A stretch of 38,394 bases of DNA. Origin: Lachnoclostridium sp. UBA7215 (GTDB lineage: Bacteria; Bacillota; Clostridia; Lachnospirales; Lachnospiraceae). The translations under genes were made by a program, and so were the position numbers. Where the stretch lies: positions 19,736 to 58,129 of the forward strand of contig DKUB01000043.1 of NCBI GenBank assembly GCA_002490465.1, in the 5' to 3' direction. Below, one piece after another: positions 8,614 through 15,409 of this stretch (within the stretch, counting starts at the first letter, position 1; the number at the start of each line of letters is the position of its first letter). The notes under the pieces are model-generated. The model saw only the letters and a program-made list of their open reading frames with translations. It was not told the origin of the DNA and made no database searches.

Positions 8614-9339
8614 CTATCCATGATATCCTGCGCTCATAGCAATGGACTCTCCCGTAATATATTTTGCATCATCTGACAATAAAAACCGGATAATTTTTAC
8701 AACACCCCCAATAGGGATGAGGCCCAATGGCTGTTTTTGTTCTGCCCATGCGATTTCTTCTTCTGTCCACACATTTTCATCCCCCTGCATCTTTGACATC
8801 ACATAAGCCGGCATAACCGTATTAATTCTAATTTTTCTTTTCAAAAATTCCTTGGCAAGAACCTGTACCTGCACATTCATCGCCTCTTTTGTCATGGCAT
8901 AGGCAGACATACCCGTCTCCCTTGCGACAGCAGAGTAAGAAGAAATCCCAACAATTGATGCTCCCTTATTGGAAACCTTCACTTTTTGAAAATACCGGCA
9001 CATTTCATAAAATCCAAAAACATTAATCCGGAACATATTTTCCAGTTCCCCTTTATCCATGACTTTTAAAGACTTTGTAAAACATATCCCGGCGCAATAA
9101 ACCATGCCATCCAGTTTAATTTTTTGATTACTTAGTATTTGAAACAAATGCTCTATTTCATCCGGAATCGTTAGATCACAGGGAATAACGATTCCATTTC
9201 CTGTCAGTTCTTTTTGAACTCTTTCCAGAGCATCTCTCCGTCGTGAAACAAGAACAACGGTCGTTTCCCCGTCCGAAAGCTGTTTCGCTGTTTCACGGCC
9301 AATCCCGGAAGATGCGCCTGCTACCAGATAGTATTTCAT
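8614..9339 (-). CDS. SDR-family oxidoreductase
   Basis: This is a 241-residue SDR. The cofactor motif is AGASSGIG at 7-14 (Ala in place of Thr at the first position), with CAG in place of NAG and the triad Ser134-Tyr147-Lys151 in ISSYSA and YAMTK. The frame is open to 9423, but I chose ATG 9339: GGAGG sits 7 nt upstream, the protein then begins MKYYLVAGAS as its paralogs do, and the longer version would overlap the preceding SDR gene by 74 nt. It lies 11 nt before the KAS III fusion gene in the same operon and may reduce its product, since the SDR domain fused to that KAS looks inactive (inference). Confidence 0.87.
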   Translation of the reverse strand: MKYYLVAGASSGIGRETAKQLSDGETTVVLVSRRRDALERVQKELTGNGIVIPCDLTIPDEIEHLFQILSNQKIKLDGMVYCAGICFTKSLKVMDKGELENMFRINVFGFYEMCRYFQKVKVSNKGASIVGISSYSAVARETGMSAYAMTKEAMNVQVQVLAKEFLKRKIRINTVMPAYVMSKMQGDENVWTEEEIAWAEQKQPLGLIPIGGVVKIIRFLLSDDAKYITGESIAMSAGYHG

Positions 9340-9349
9340 TTTTATCCTC

Positions 9350-10069
9350 CTATACTGCGCCAGCAAATACAGGTATCGTAGCTCCTGTAATGTATTTCGC
9401 TTTATCTGATAATAGATACTCAACCAGATAAGAAAGGTATATCGGTTTGATTAATCCCAAAGGCTGATTTTTTTCGATTTGGTTTGTATCTACAAATGGC
9501 GCTTCCTCAACCATTTCTGTATCCACGCAGGCTGGCGCTATGGCATTAACGCGGATTCTGCGTTTTATGAATTCCTTTGACATTATTTTTACAGAAGCTT
9601 CAAGCGCCATTTTCGACGAGGCATATGTACACATTCCTGGCGGTAGCATGCTAGCCGCAGAAGACGATATTGCCACAATGCTTCCGCCATCCACGGAATA
9701 TTTTTTTTTCATAAAAAACTTGCCCAGCTCTACAAACGCCATGTAATTTACCGCCATCGTTTCCTGCATAAATTCTACATCATTATACTTAATCGGAATG
9801 TCTCTATTCACACCCGCACAATGTACCATGCCATGAAGTTTGATTCCCTGTCCGACACAATAACAGAATATATTTTCAATCTCCTGTAAATTTAATAAAT
9901 CATAGACAAATATAGAAGATTTTTCCGGCAGACCATTCTGAATCTTCCTAAGTTTTTCTTCATTTCTTGCCACCAATATAACCCTAGCTCCCCGTGAAGA
10001 TAAATATTCCGCTGTTTTACCTCCAATCCCTTGGGAAGCACCCGTGATTAATATATTTTTCCCTCTCAT
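9350..10069 (-). CDS. SDR-family oxidoreductase
   Basis: This 239-residue SDR has cofactor motif TGASQGIG and triad Ser136-Tyr149-Lys153 in ISSSAAS and YASSK. It has AGGAGG before ATG 10069. It is the nearest relative of the right-hand SDR at 17133-17858: the two share long stretches, for instance LVARNE.KL.KIQ, NYM/FxFVELGK and the C-terminal SDK..YITGA.IPV.AGA. Both lie beside a 330-residue GNAT-like gene, so SDR and GNAT form a conserved pair present in each operon. Function is inferred as a ketoreductase for carrier-bound acyl groups, with an alternative role on a nucleotide sugar not excluded. Confidence 0.87.
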   Translation of the reverse strand: MRGKNILITGASQGIGGKTAEYLSSRGARVILVARNEEKLRKIQNGLPEKSSIFVYDLLNLQEIENIFCYCVGQGIKLHGMVHCAGVNRDIPIKYNDVEFMQETMAVNYMAFVELGKFFMKKKYSVDGGSIVAISSSAASMLPPGMCTYASSKMALEASVKIMSKEFIKRRIRVNAIAPACVDTEMVEEAPFVDTNQIEKNQPLGLIKPIYLSYLVEYLLSDKAKYITGATIPVFAGAV

Positions 10070-10085
10070 GATTTCCTCCTAATTA

Positions 10086-11078
10086 TCAACACGGCCTGTC
10101 CTGATCGCCGTCCCCACGAAACATTTTCAGTCCCTTTAACTGGGCATCCAATACTCGTAACGAAACATTTTTTCTCACAAATGGATGGAAATAATTCGGT
10201 ATAATATTTTTACAGTTTTCATCACACCGGCAAAATCCGCCTTTCTCATATATTTCTACCGGAATCCCATAGGAATACACATCTACAAATTCATATTCCC
10301 TTTCTTTCATAAGGTTATCTATGGCCGCTGTTATCCTGCCCAAATCTTCCATGTCTCCATAGTGATCAATAATCTCACATACCTTGCCACCCTCCGCCAT
10401 TTCATCCCTAGTAATCAGTACAGAATGAGAACTGTTATCAGGAGCAACCACCTTCCATATATCATAACGAAAAACGGGATGATTAAAATAACGCTTTTCT
10501 ATATAGGAATAATCCTTACTCAAAAGCCGTTTCGCCAATTCCTCCTCTGGAATAATCTGTTCCATCTCGTCAACTAAACGGATACGTTCTAAATGGTATC
10601 CCGATTCTTCCACTTCCGGAATCCGCTTTGTTTTTACTGTGGCAATTTTATAGTCATCCCTGTTGGCAAGGCGGTAATAATGATCCATAGAGGTAACTTT
10701 AATGCCTGATACCTCGTTAATTTTTACAGTCTTATCACTAAGCCCCAGCCCATAACAATATCTCACATTCAGTTGTCTAAGCATATAGTCATGCAAATCG
10801 AGGCCCAGCATTGGGTTACTGCTCTTAATCACCTGCCACGTACAGCCGGAAACATCCGGATTTGCACTTTTATTGTACACAACAGCTCCTATCATCCCGT
10901 ATATTTTACCGCTTGTATCATCCACCCCAATAAACATATTAAGTTTACCCCTGTCCGCAAACTGCCACTCAAAGAATTCCCTGTCTTTTGAAAGAATATT
11001 TCCTGATTTCCAGTGTTCATGCATAAACTTCATAATATCTGGAATATCTTCATATACAGCTCTTCTTATCGTAACCAT
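10086..11078 (-). CDS. GNAT-like acyltransferase (330 aa)
   Basis: This 330-residue protein begins MVTIRRAVYEDIPDIMKFM, a typical GNAT first strand and helix. After EWQF comes a beta-rich block (FIGVDD..GKIYGMIGAVVY) and a W.VIKSSNP stretch. The second half looks like another GNAT-type fold with EREYEFVDVYSYGIPVEIYEKGGF, close to the usual GNAT motif B. It is a clear paralog of 17906-18898, most strikingly in the shared tail FRGDGDQDRPC. It is the first gene of the left operon, downstream of a sigma-28-like promoter and a roughly 190-nt leader. The probable role is transfer of an acyl group, made on the ACPs of this operon, to an amine such as an amino sugar; acceptor and donor are inferences. 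The start has only a modest AAAGG site. Confidence 0.72.
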   Translation of the reverse strand: MVTIRRAVYEDIPDIMKFMHEHWKSGNILSKDREFFEWQFADRGKLNMFIGVDDTSGKIYGMIGAVVYNKSANPDVSGCTWQVIKSSNPMLGLDLHDYMLRQLNVRYCYGLGLSDKTVKINEVSGIKVTSMDHYYRLANRDDYKIATVKTKRIPEVEESGYHLERIRLVDEMEQIIPEEELAKRLLSKDYSYIEKRYFNHPVFRYDIWKVVAPDNSSHSVLITRDEMAEGGKVCEIIDHYGDMEDLGRITAAIDNLMKEREYEFVDVYSYGIPVEIYEKGGFCRCDENCKNIIPNYFHPFVRKNVSLRVLDAQLKGLKMFRGDGDQDRPC

Positions 11079-11129
11079 AATCCTTTTACCTTCCCTAAAT
11101 TTTCTATTTACAAACCCGTATTTTAACTT

Positions 11130-11165
11130 AAAAAAACCGTTCCCAATCTATCATGAGCACAGTTT
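11130..11165 (-). terminator. Weak terminator-like hairpin in left leader
   Basis: On the minus strand an AAACTGTGCTC arm and a GGGAACGGTTT arm can pair with two G-T wobbles and one mismatch, followed by a run of seven T. It corresponds to the stronger hairpin at 15031-15063 before the right operon. It lies between the left repeat and the GNAT start, so it could attenuate the left operon. With this many imperfections it may be a decayed copy. Confidence 0.4.
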
Positions 11166-11178
11166 TGTATCCTTTCAA

Positions 11179-11265
11179 TATTCCGTGCCTCCGTGCATCT
11201 TTTGTAGAAAATTTGCCATCCCTGCAAACAAGAATCCTTAAGATAAAAACTTAAGGATGTGTACA
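11179..11265. repeat. Left inverted repeat of the central cassette
   Basis: This 87-nt repeat is inverted relative to 14916-15020. The outer part near 11223-11265 is 43 nt identical to 14958-14916; the rest (11179-11222) differs at two positions. The right copy has 18 extra nucleotides at 14959-14976. Inside lies a 9-7-9 dyad, ATCCTTAAG and CTTAAGGAT around a 7-nt AT spacer (11234-11258), the geometry of a tyrosine recombinase core site. The same tract also lies in the 5' leader of the left operon, so a conserved RNA leader is an alternative reading. Confidence 0.85.
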
Positions 11266-11271
11266 AGATTT

Positions 11272-11299
11272 ATATCGGACAACTTGCTACTTTTCTTAA
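11272..11299 (-). promoter_or_regulatory. Sigma-28-like promoter of the left operon
   Basis: On the minus strand the -10 box TCCGATAT is identical to that of the two flagellin promoters in the window. The upstream box is TTAA at a 16-nt spacing (or TAAG at 15), against TAAA at 16 nt for the flagellins. The -35 overlaps the stop codon of the recombinase gene. The promoter sits between that gene and the left inverted repeat, so it is inside the putative invertible segment and points out of it into the left operon. Confidence 0.62.
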
Positions 11300-12276
11300 C
11301 AGGTCTCAACCATATTCCCAACCTTTTCCACAAATTCCCTTTTCTTTCTCATATCACTGTGGATATATGTGCGGAATGTAGTGCTAATATCAGCATGTCC
11401 CAAAAGTTCACTAATCGTTTTATAATCACAACCACTCTCCACTAAACGGGTGGCAAATGTATGGCGTAAACCGTGAAATGTCACATATTTTGTCCCATTT
11501 TTTTCCATTAGGCGGTTATAATATTCCCGCAAAGTGCGTGGCTCAATAAATTTATCCGTCTTCCCTGTCAACAGATAAGCGTCAGATTCCTTCTTATGTT
11601 TGTTTAAAATGGGAATACATTTTCCCGGCAAGGGAATATAGCGGTTTGATTTGACGGATTTGGGAGCAGAAACAATGACTTTACTCTTACCTGCACCATT
11701 TTCCTTTGTGTATATGCGCTGTAGCGTTTGTTTCACACGTACTACTCGATTTTCCAAGTCTACACAGTTCCATTGAAGTGCACAAATTTCGCCAATACGC
11801 ATTCCTGTTGTCAATGCCAGGATAATCCCTAAACTCTTTAATGACGTCTCTTTTTTTAGACAATTTATTATCTCAAATTCCTCCTGCAAAGTCAAGCAGT
11901 TTTCAGCAAGTGTCGTAATCTCCAAATCGTTTGGATGGGGGAACTGATAGCGCATTTTCCCAATATTCAAGTAACCTTTCTGCTCTGCTTTTCCTAAAAT
12001 TCCCAGCCACAATGCTGTAATATCCTTTACCGCCTTAACCGACAAGTATCCCTTTCCATCCTTTCTTTTCTTTCGGGAAAGCAGGAGAATAAATTCCTGG
12101 TTATCTTCGTGGCTGATTTGACTTATCTTTTTCCCAGCAAAGTGGGGAAGTATATGATTTTCAATTGCCACAGAATAAGTAGCGAATGTAGATTCCTTGA
12201 TAAAGTCCCGATGTTCTTTCTGCCATATTCTTATCCATTCTTCTACTGTAATGTCTTCCTTTTTATAGTTTGTCAT
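11296..12276 (-). CDS. Tyrosine recombinase (phage-integrase family)
   Basis: This is a 326-residue site-specific recombinase. Residues 8-100 form a SAM-like core-binding domain (ITVEEWIRIW...STFATYSVAIENHI). The catalytic domain carries Arg160 in TTGMRIGE, a lysine near 206-209, His268 and Arg271 in FHGLRHTFATR, His294 in LLGHADIS, and nucleophile Tyr304 in FRTYIHSD, so the active site looks complete. GGAGG lies 8 nt before ATG 12276. Such enzymes cut and rejoin DNA at two core sites, causing integration, excision or inversion. It is the only recombinase in the cassette and lies 30 nt inside the left inverted repeat. Because the two repeats are inverted to each other, I infer DNA inversion, not excision. 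It has no Arm-type N-terminal extension obvious to me. Confidence 0.92.
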   Translation of the reverse strand: MTNYKKEDITVEEWIRIWQKEHRDFIKESTFATYSVAIENHILPHFAGKKISQISHEDNQEFILLLSRKKRKDGKGYLSVKAVKDITALWLGILGKAEQKGYLNIGKMRYQFPHPNDLEITTLAENCLTLQEEFEIINCLKKETSLKSLGIILALTTGMRIGEICALQWNCVDLENRVVRVKQTLQRIYTKENGAGKSKVIVSAPKSVKSNRYIPLPGKCIPILNKHKKESDAYLLTGKTDKFIEPRTLREYYNRLMEKNGTKYVTFHGLRHTFATRLVESGCDYKTISELLGHADISTTFRTYIHSDMRKKREFVEKVGNMVETC

Positions 12277-12395
12277 TATCTCATCCTCCGTTTTTGAATG
12301 AATTATAACATTCTAAAAAACAGGAACATACGCAAATGTGTCGTCAAGTCATTGAATAATGAAACTCATTTAATAAACTAAGCTAACCGAAGCTT

Positions 12396-12425
12396 AAAAA
12401 GCTGCCGACAACAGCCGACAGCTTT
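12396..12425 (-). terminator. Rho-independent terminator after toxin gene
   Basis: On the minus strand AAAGCTG pairs with CAGCTTT (7 bp) around a GC-rich loop, followed by five T. It lies 5 nt past the toxin stop codon, in the gap between the toxin-antitoxin genes and the recombinase. It would separate their transcription. The remaining 12277-12395 shows nothing else I recognise. Confidence 0.68.
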
Positions 12426-12429
12426 ATGC

Positions 12430-12837
12430 TCAGATTCTTTCAAGTAACTCAAAAGGCTTAAGAGCAGGTACTCTACTGTCATTAAAATCACGGATATTTC
12501 TTGTGACGATATAATCCACATTGATTCTGCTTGCCTGACACATTTGCAAAGCATCTTTATAATCAGAATTAAACATTTCGGCAGCGGCTTTCAGATCAGT
12601 CGATTTGAGATCAACAATCTTGAATATCATGGTGATTTGCTGAATAAACTGCTCGGTTTTCTGCGGAGTTAGCTCTTTACGAAGAATATACACAATGTTA
12701 GGAACTGACATTGCGGAAATATATCCCTCAATTTGATTTACTTCACAATACTTCCAAACTTTTGACGAGCTTTCGACAAATTCAGAGCGATTGCAAAGCA
12801 CATCAAGAATAACATTGGTATCAACCAAAATTTTCAT
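12430..12837 (-). CDS. PIN-domain toxin, VapC-like
   Basis: This 135-residue protein starts MKILVDTNVILDVL, the classic first acidic motif of a PIN domain (Asp6). Later acidic positions occur in SDYKDALQ and in YIVTRNIRDF, the usual last strand. PIN toxins are Mg-dependent RNases that stop translation when not neutralised. It overlaps the 3' end of the antitoxin gene by 17 nt, as is normal for such pairs. Its presence in the recombinase cassette would favour retention of the segment (inference). The RNA target cannot be told from the sequence. Confidence 0.85.
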   Translation of the reverse strand: MKILVDTNVILDVLCNRSEFVESSSKVWKYCEVNQIEGYISAMSVPNIVYILRKELTPQKTEQFIQQITMIFKIVDLKSTDLKAAAEMFNSDYKDALQMCQASRINVDYIVTRNIRDFNDSRVPALKPFELLERI

Positions 12838-13054
12838 GTGCTTCTATCCTTTCTGCACGAATGGCTCTATCATCATAATCATTTTTAAGAACACCCGTAA
12901 GTGAATCAGTAAGGAATGAAACACTTGATTTATGGGATATAAGCCTTGCAACTTCCTTTCCGTTCTTGAGAACGATAATTTCATCGCCCTGCTGAACTGC
13001 TTGCAGATAATGGCCAAAGTTATTCTGAATATCGGTAGCGGTTGCAGTGATCAT
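12821..13054 (-). CDS. Phd/YefM-type antitoxin
   Basis: This is a 77-residue protein. The N-terminal half MITATATDIQNNFGHYLQAV, then EIIVLKNGKEVARL, is the pattern of Phd/YefM antitoxins: a DNA-binding half that also represses its own operon. The C-terminal half is acidic/basic and probably wraps the toxin. ATG 13054 has GGAGGTG 5 nt upstream; the alternative start at 13072 has no better site. Two AGCT-centred palindromes lie in its promoter (13074-13109), probably its own operator. The partner is the PIN toxin at 12430-12837. Confidence 0.85.
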   Translation of the reverse strand: MITATATDIQNNFGHYLQAVQQGDEIIVLKNGKEVARLISHKSSVSFLTDSLTGVLKNDYDDRAIRAERIEAHENFG

Positions 13055-13073
13055 AATAACACCTCCAAACATA

Positions 13074-13115
13074 TTTAGCTAATATTAGTATATTTCTTTT
13101 TAGCTAAAATATCAA
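13074..13115 (-). promoter_or_regulatory. Toxin-antitoxin promoter with two operator palindromes
   Basis: On the minus strand TTGATA (13110-13115) and TATACT (13087-13092) are 17 nt apart, a good sigma-A match. TTTTAGCTAAAA (13098-13109) is a perfect palindrome lying between the boxes, and TTAGCTAA (13075-13082) lies just after the -10. The layout fits autorepression by the antitoxin. Their centres are 25 nt apart. Confidence 0.65.
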
Positions 13116-13141
13116 TAGGAATTATAATAGTCTCTCGGATT

Positions 13142-14806
13142 CTATCCAATCAATACTTTTTTCCCTTCAAAGGCAAAGCCATATTTGCGGATGCGTGAAT
13201 CATCGATTCCTCGGGCAATAAGCGCCTGTTCATACTTCTTTTCTTCAATCTGTGCTAATGCTGCCTTGACAGTCTCTTCTAAGGAAGTTTCCCGAATGGA
13301 ATCATAAACTTTAAACTCTAAAATAATACCGTCATCTTCTTTGCTCAAAGGATATAACATCACATCATAACGTCCAAATCCGCTTTCACGGTTTGAAGTG
13401 ACTTCATAACGTCCTTTCAAGTCTACTAACAACCCCAATACAAAACCATGGTAAAAGCGCTCTGGGGCGGTTTTCTGTGACGGTTTATTACCTGTGTCGA
13501 ACGAGCTGAATATAGCTTCCGTAAGCTCACTCATGTAAACGTTCATAGCTTCAACATCTCCGATAAGAAGTGCTTTAATAAAATCATTATAATCCGAAGA
13601 GTCCTCACAGAACCAGTCACTGACCATATTCTTAAACATCTTACAGACCTCATAGTTGGTCAGCTCCAAGGTATATATATCGTCTTTGATGTCTGTGGCT
13701 TTCAAGTATCCGCTGGCAAGCAATAGACTCCAGATAGCATTTTCATTTTTGTCTAACTGATTAAATACAATTTCCTCGTCTATTTTATTTTTTATAGAGT
13801 GTCCCTGCAGTAATTCCTCAAACTGCATTTTTGTATCTTTACTTCCTTTCCGGAGAAGACTTCCCGCAAGGCCATTCGAGCTTGTATTGGCCCAGTAGGT
13901 TTTCAGTTTGCCCTCATCTAAAAAATTGATTATTGACCATGGATTATATATGTCTTGCAGATTTCCAATTGTGAAACCATCATACCATTTTTTTACCTCC
14001 TCTTTATTTGTTAAGCTAAACTCGTCCATAGCTGTAAAAACTTCTTCTTCGGCAAACCCAAAACAGGAGGCATATTTGTTAGACGAAGTTGTAATCACTT
14101 TTAGATTATTCAAATCAGAAAAAAGAGACTCTTTACTAACTCTTGTAATCCCCGTCATAACTGCACGCCCCAGATAGGGGTTCGTCTTAAAAGTATTGTT
14201 AAACAAAGTTCTGGTAAATGCTACAATCTCCTCCCAATAACCGCTTACATAGGCCTCCTGCATTGGAGTGTCGTATTCGTCCAGTAAAATAATAACTTTT
14301 TTTCCATAATAGCGGTATAAATAGTCCGACAGCCAATGTAAAGACATCGGAGCGTCATCTACACTCATATCATCTGCCATTTTTTTAAATTTTATTTTTT
14401 CACCGTCAGTCAGCACATCTGACTTAAGCAAATAATAATGCTTTATATATAAAGCCTGTAAAAAATCACAAATGCGATGCACCGCGCCCTTATAAGTGTT
14501 CTCCTTCACCCCCGCAAAGGATAGAAAAAGTACCGGATATGTTCCCTGCAGCTTCCTATATTTCTCATCCTTCCACACGGTAAGGTTATCAAACAATTCT
14601 CCTCGGTTCGCATATTTCAGGCTAAAAAAACATTCCAACATACTCAGGTTTAGTGTTTTTCCAAACCGTCTTGGCCTGGTAATCAGAGTTACTTTATCTC
14701 TTGTTTCCCACCATTCTTTTATAAATGCTGTCTTATCAATATAAAAACAGTTTTCTATAATCAATTCTTCAAAATCCTGCGCACCAATCGATATAGTTCT
14801 TGGCAT
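13142..14806 (-). CDS. AAA-ATPase-like protein with PD-(D/E)XK domain
   Basis: This is a 554-residue protein. The N-terminal ATPase part has a Walker A variant RPRRFGKT near residues 43-50 and a Walker B VIILLDEYD near 172-180. The C-terminal part has GRYDVMLYP followed by IILEFKV, the D...ExK signature of PD-(D/E)XK nuclease-like domains. This matches the AAA-ATPase-like/DUF1703 family that is multicopy in many gut Clostridia and Bacteroidetes; its function is unknown. It lies inside the central cassette, with its 5' end facing the right inverted repeat. Length is usual for the family. It is a distant paralog of 28263-29849. Mobile or selfish behaviour has been suspected for such genes, but nothing here proves it. 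Confidence 0.85.
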   Translation of the reverse strand: MPRTISIGAQDFEELIIENCFYIDKTAFIKEWWETRDKVTLITRPRRFGKTLNLSMLECFFSLKYANRGELFDNLTVWKDEKYRKLQGTYPVLFLSFAGVKENTYKGAVHRICDFLQALYIKHYYLLKSDVLTDGEKIKFKKMADDMSVDDAPMSLHWLSDYLYRYYGKKVIILLDEYDTPMQEAYVSGYWEEIVAFTRTLFNNTFKTNPYLGRAVMTGITRVSKESLFSDLNNLKVITTSSNKYASCFGFAEEEVFTAMDEFSLTNKEEVKKWYDGFTIGNLQDIYNPWSIINFLDEGKLKTYWANTSSNGLAGSLLRKGSKDTKMQFEELLQGHSIKNKIDEEIVFNQLDKNENAIWSLLLASGYLKATDIKDDIYTLELTNYEVCKMFKNMVSDWFCEDSSDYNDFIKALLIGDVEAMNVYMSELTEAIFSSFDTGNKPSQKTAPERFYHGFVLGLLVDLKGRYEVTSNRESGFGRYDVMLYPLSKEDDGIILEFKVYDSIRETSLEETVKAALAQIEEKKYEQALIARGIDDSRIRKYGFAFEGKKVLIG

Positions 14807-14855
14807 ATCGACACCTCCATTTTTTTAATTCCGTGTAATTCTTTATATTAATAGG

Positions 14856-14884
14856 AGTATATCACAATAGAAGTATAAAGTCTA
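14856..14884 (-). promoter_or_regulatory. Possible sigma-A promoter of the ATPase gene
   Basis: On the minus strand TAGACT (14879-14884) and TATACT (14856-14861) are 17 nt apart, 50 nt before the ATPase start at 14806. The -35 is a partial match, the -10 matches at five of six positions. No sigma-28-like box is seen in 14807-14915, in contrast to the left end of the cassette. Confidence 0.45.
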
Positions 14885-14915
14885 TTGCATTCAAAAGTCA
14901 AATTGGCAGCAAATC

Positions 14916-15020
14916 TGTACACATCCTTAAGTTTTTATCTTAAGGATTCTTGTTTGCAAGCATTGCAAATTTTGCAGGGATGGCAAATTATATACAAAAG
15001 ATGCACGGAGGCACGGAATA
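14916..15020. repeat. Right inverted repeat of the central cassette
   Basis: This is the inverted partner of 11179-11265. It contains the same 9-7-9 dyad (14923-14947). It is longer by 18 nt (14959-14976), with TTTGCA at both edges of the extra block, as expected for slippage or deletion between short direct repeats. The tract has four TTGCA or TGGCAAA-like motifs that could be accessory protein sites. It lies in the leader of the right operon. Confidence 0.85.
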
Positions 15021-15030
15021 AGGAAAAAGA

Positions 15031-15063
15031 AAACTGTGCCCAAAGACTGGGGACAGTTTTTTT
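15031..15063 (+). terminator. Terminator-like hairpin before the right operon
   Basis: AAACTGTGCCC pairs with GGGGACAGTTT (10 of 11 positions) around a 7-nt loop, followed by a T tract. It points toward the right operon and ends about 105 nt before the first ACP. It could stop read-through from the cassette or act as an attenuator. A weaker version exists at 11130-11165 on the other side. Confidence 0.65.
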
Positions 15064-15077
15064 GTAGTAAATAGTCC

Positions 15078-15131
15078 GATAACGGTTATCTTTGGGGGAA
15101 AACAAATGGATGGTTTCCTACGATTAGGAAA
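15078..15131 (+). promoter_or_regulatory. Two dyads between hairpin and first ACP of right operon
   Basis: GATAAC-G-GTTATC (15078-15090) is a perfect dyad, and TTTCCTA-CGAT-TAGGAAA (15114-15131) is a 7-bp stem with a 4-nt loop. Either could bind a regulator or fold in RNA. A TCCGATAA at 15075-15082 resembles a sigma-28 -10 box but has no TAAA at 14-17 nt upstream. A shine-dalgarno AAGGAG follows before 15169. Confidence 0.4.
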
Positions 15132-15168
15132 ATTAACCATAAATAAAAAAATAAAGGAGAACTAAAAA

Positions 15169-15384
15169 ATGAAAGAAATGTTAGAAATGCTTGAAGAAAT
15201 TATGGATTTGGATGAGGGTACTTTGGAGTCAACTACTATTTTGGAAGATTTGGAAGAGTGGGATTCTTTGAGTGCATTATCACTTATGGCAGAAGCAAAG
15301 AAAAAATACGGTAAGAAATTATCAGTTAATGATATAGATGGTTTTGTTACGGTACAGGGTATTATTGACTATCTGCAGAAATAG
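15169..15384 (+). CDS. Acyl carrier protein
   Basis: This 71-residue ACP has Ser33 in EEWDSLSALSL as the predicted phosphopantetheine site. AAGGAG lies 9 nt before the ATG. It is first in the right operon and 25 nt ahead of the KAS III-SDR fusion. It is the counterpart of the left ACP at 6719-6940. I infer that it carries the substrate or product of the fusion enzyme. Transcription must pass the inverted repeat and hairpins upstream unless a promoter exists within 15064-15168. Confidence 0.88.
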   Translation: MKEMLEMLEEIMDLDEGTLESTTILEDLEEWDSLSALSLMAEAKKKYGKKLSVNDIDGFVTVQGIIDYLQK

Positions 15385-15409
15385 AAAATAATAGAAGGAT
15401 GATAGAAAG

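Noticed and set aside
11296..14806. Reading the cassette as an ordinary integrated mobile element with attL/attR
   Set aside because: Integration gives direct repeats. The repeats here are inverted, so inversion is the better reading; I see no direct flanking repeats or relaxase, portal or transposase genes.
15075..15082. TCCGATAA, a sigma-28-like -10 box before the right operon
   Set aside because: No TAAA-like box lies 14-17 nt upstream, the place is taken by a T tract of a hairpin, and the bases are part of a GATAAC-G-GTTATC dyad. Not called as a promoter.
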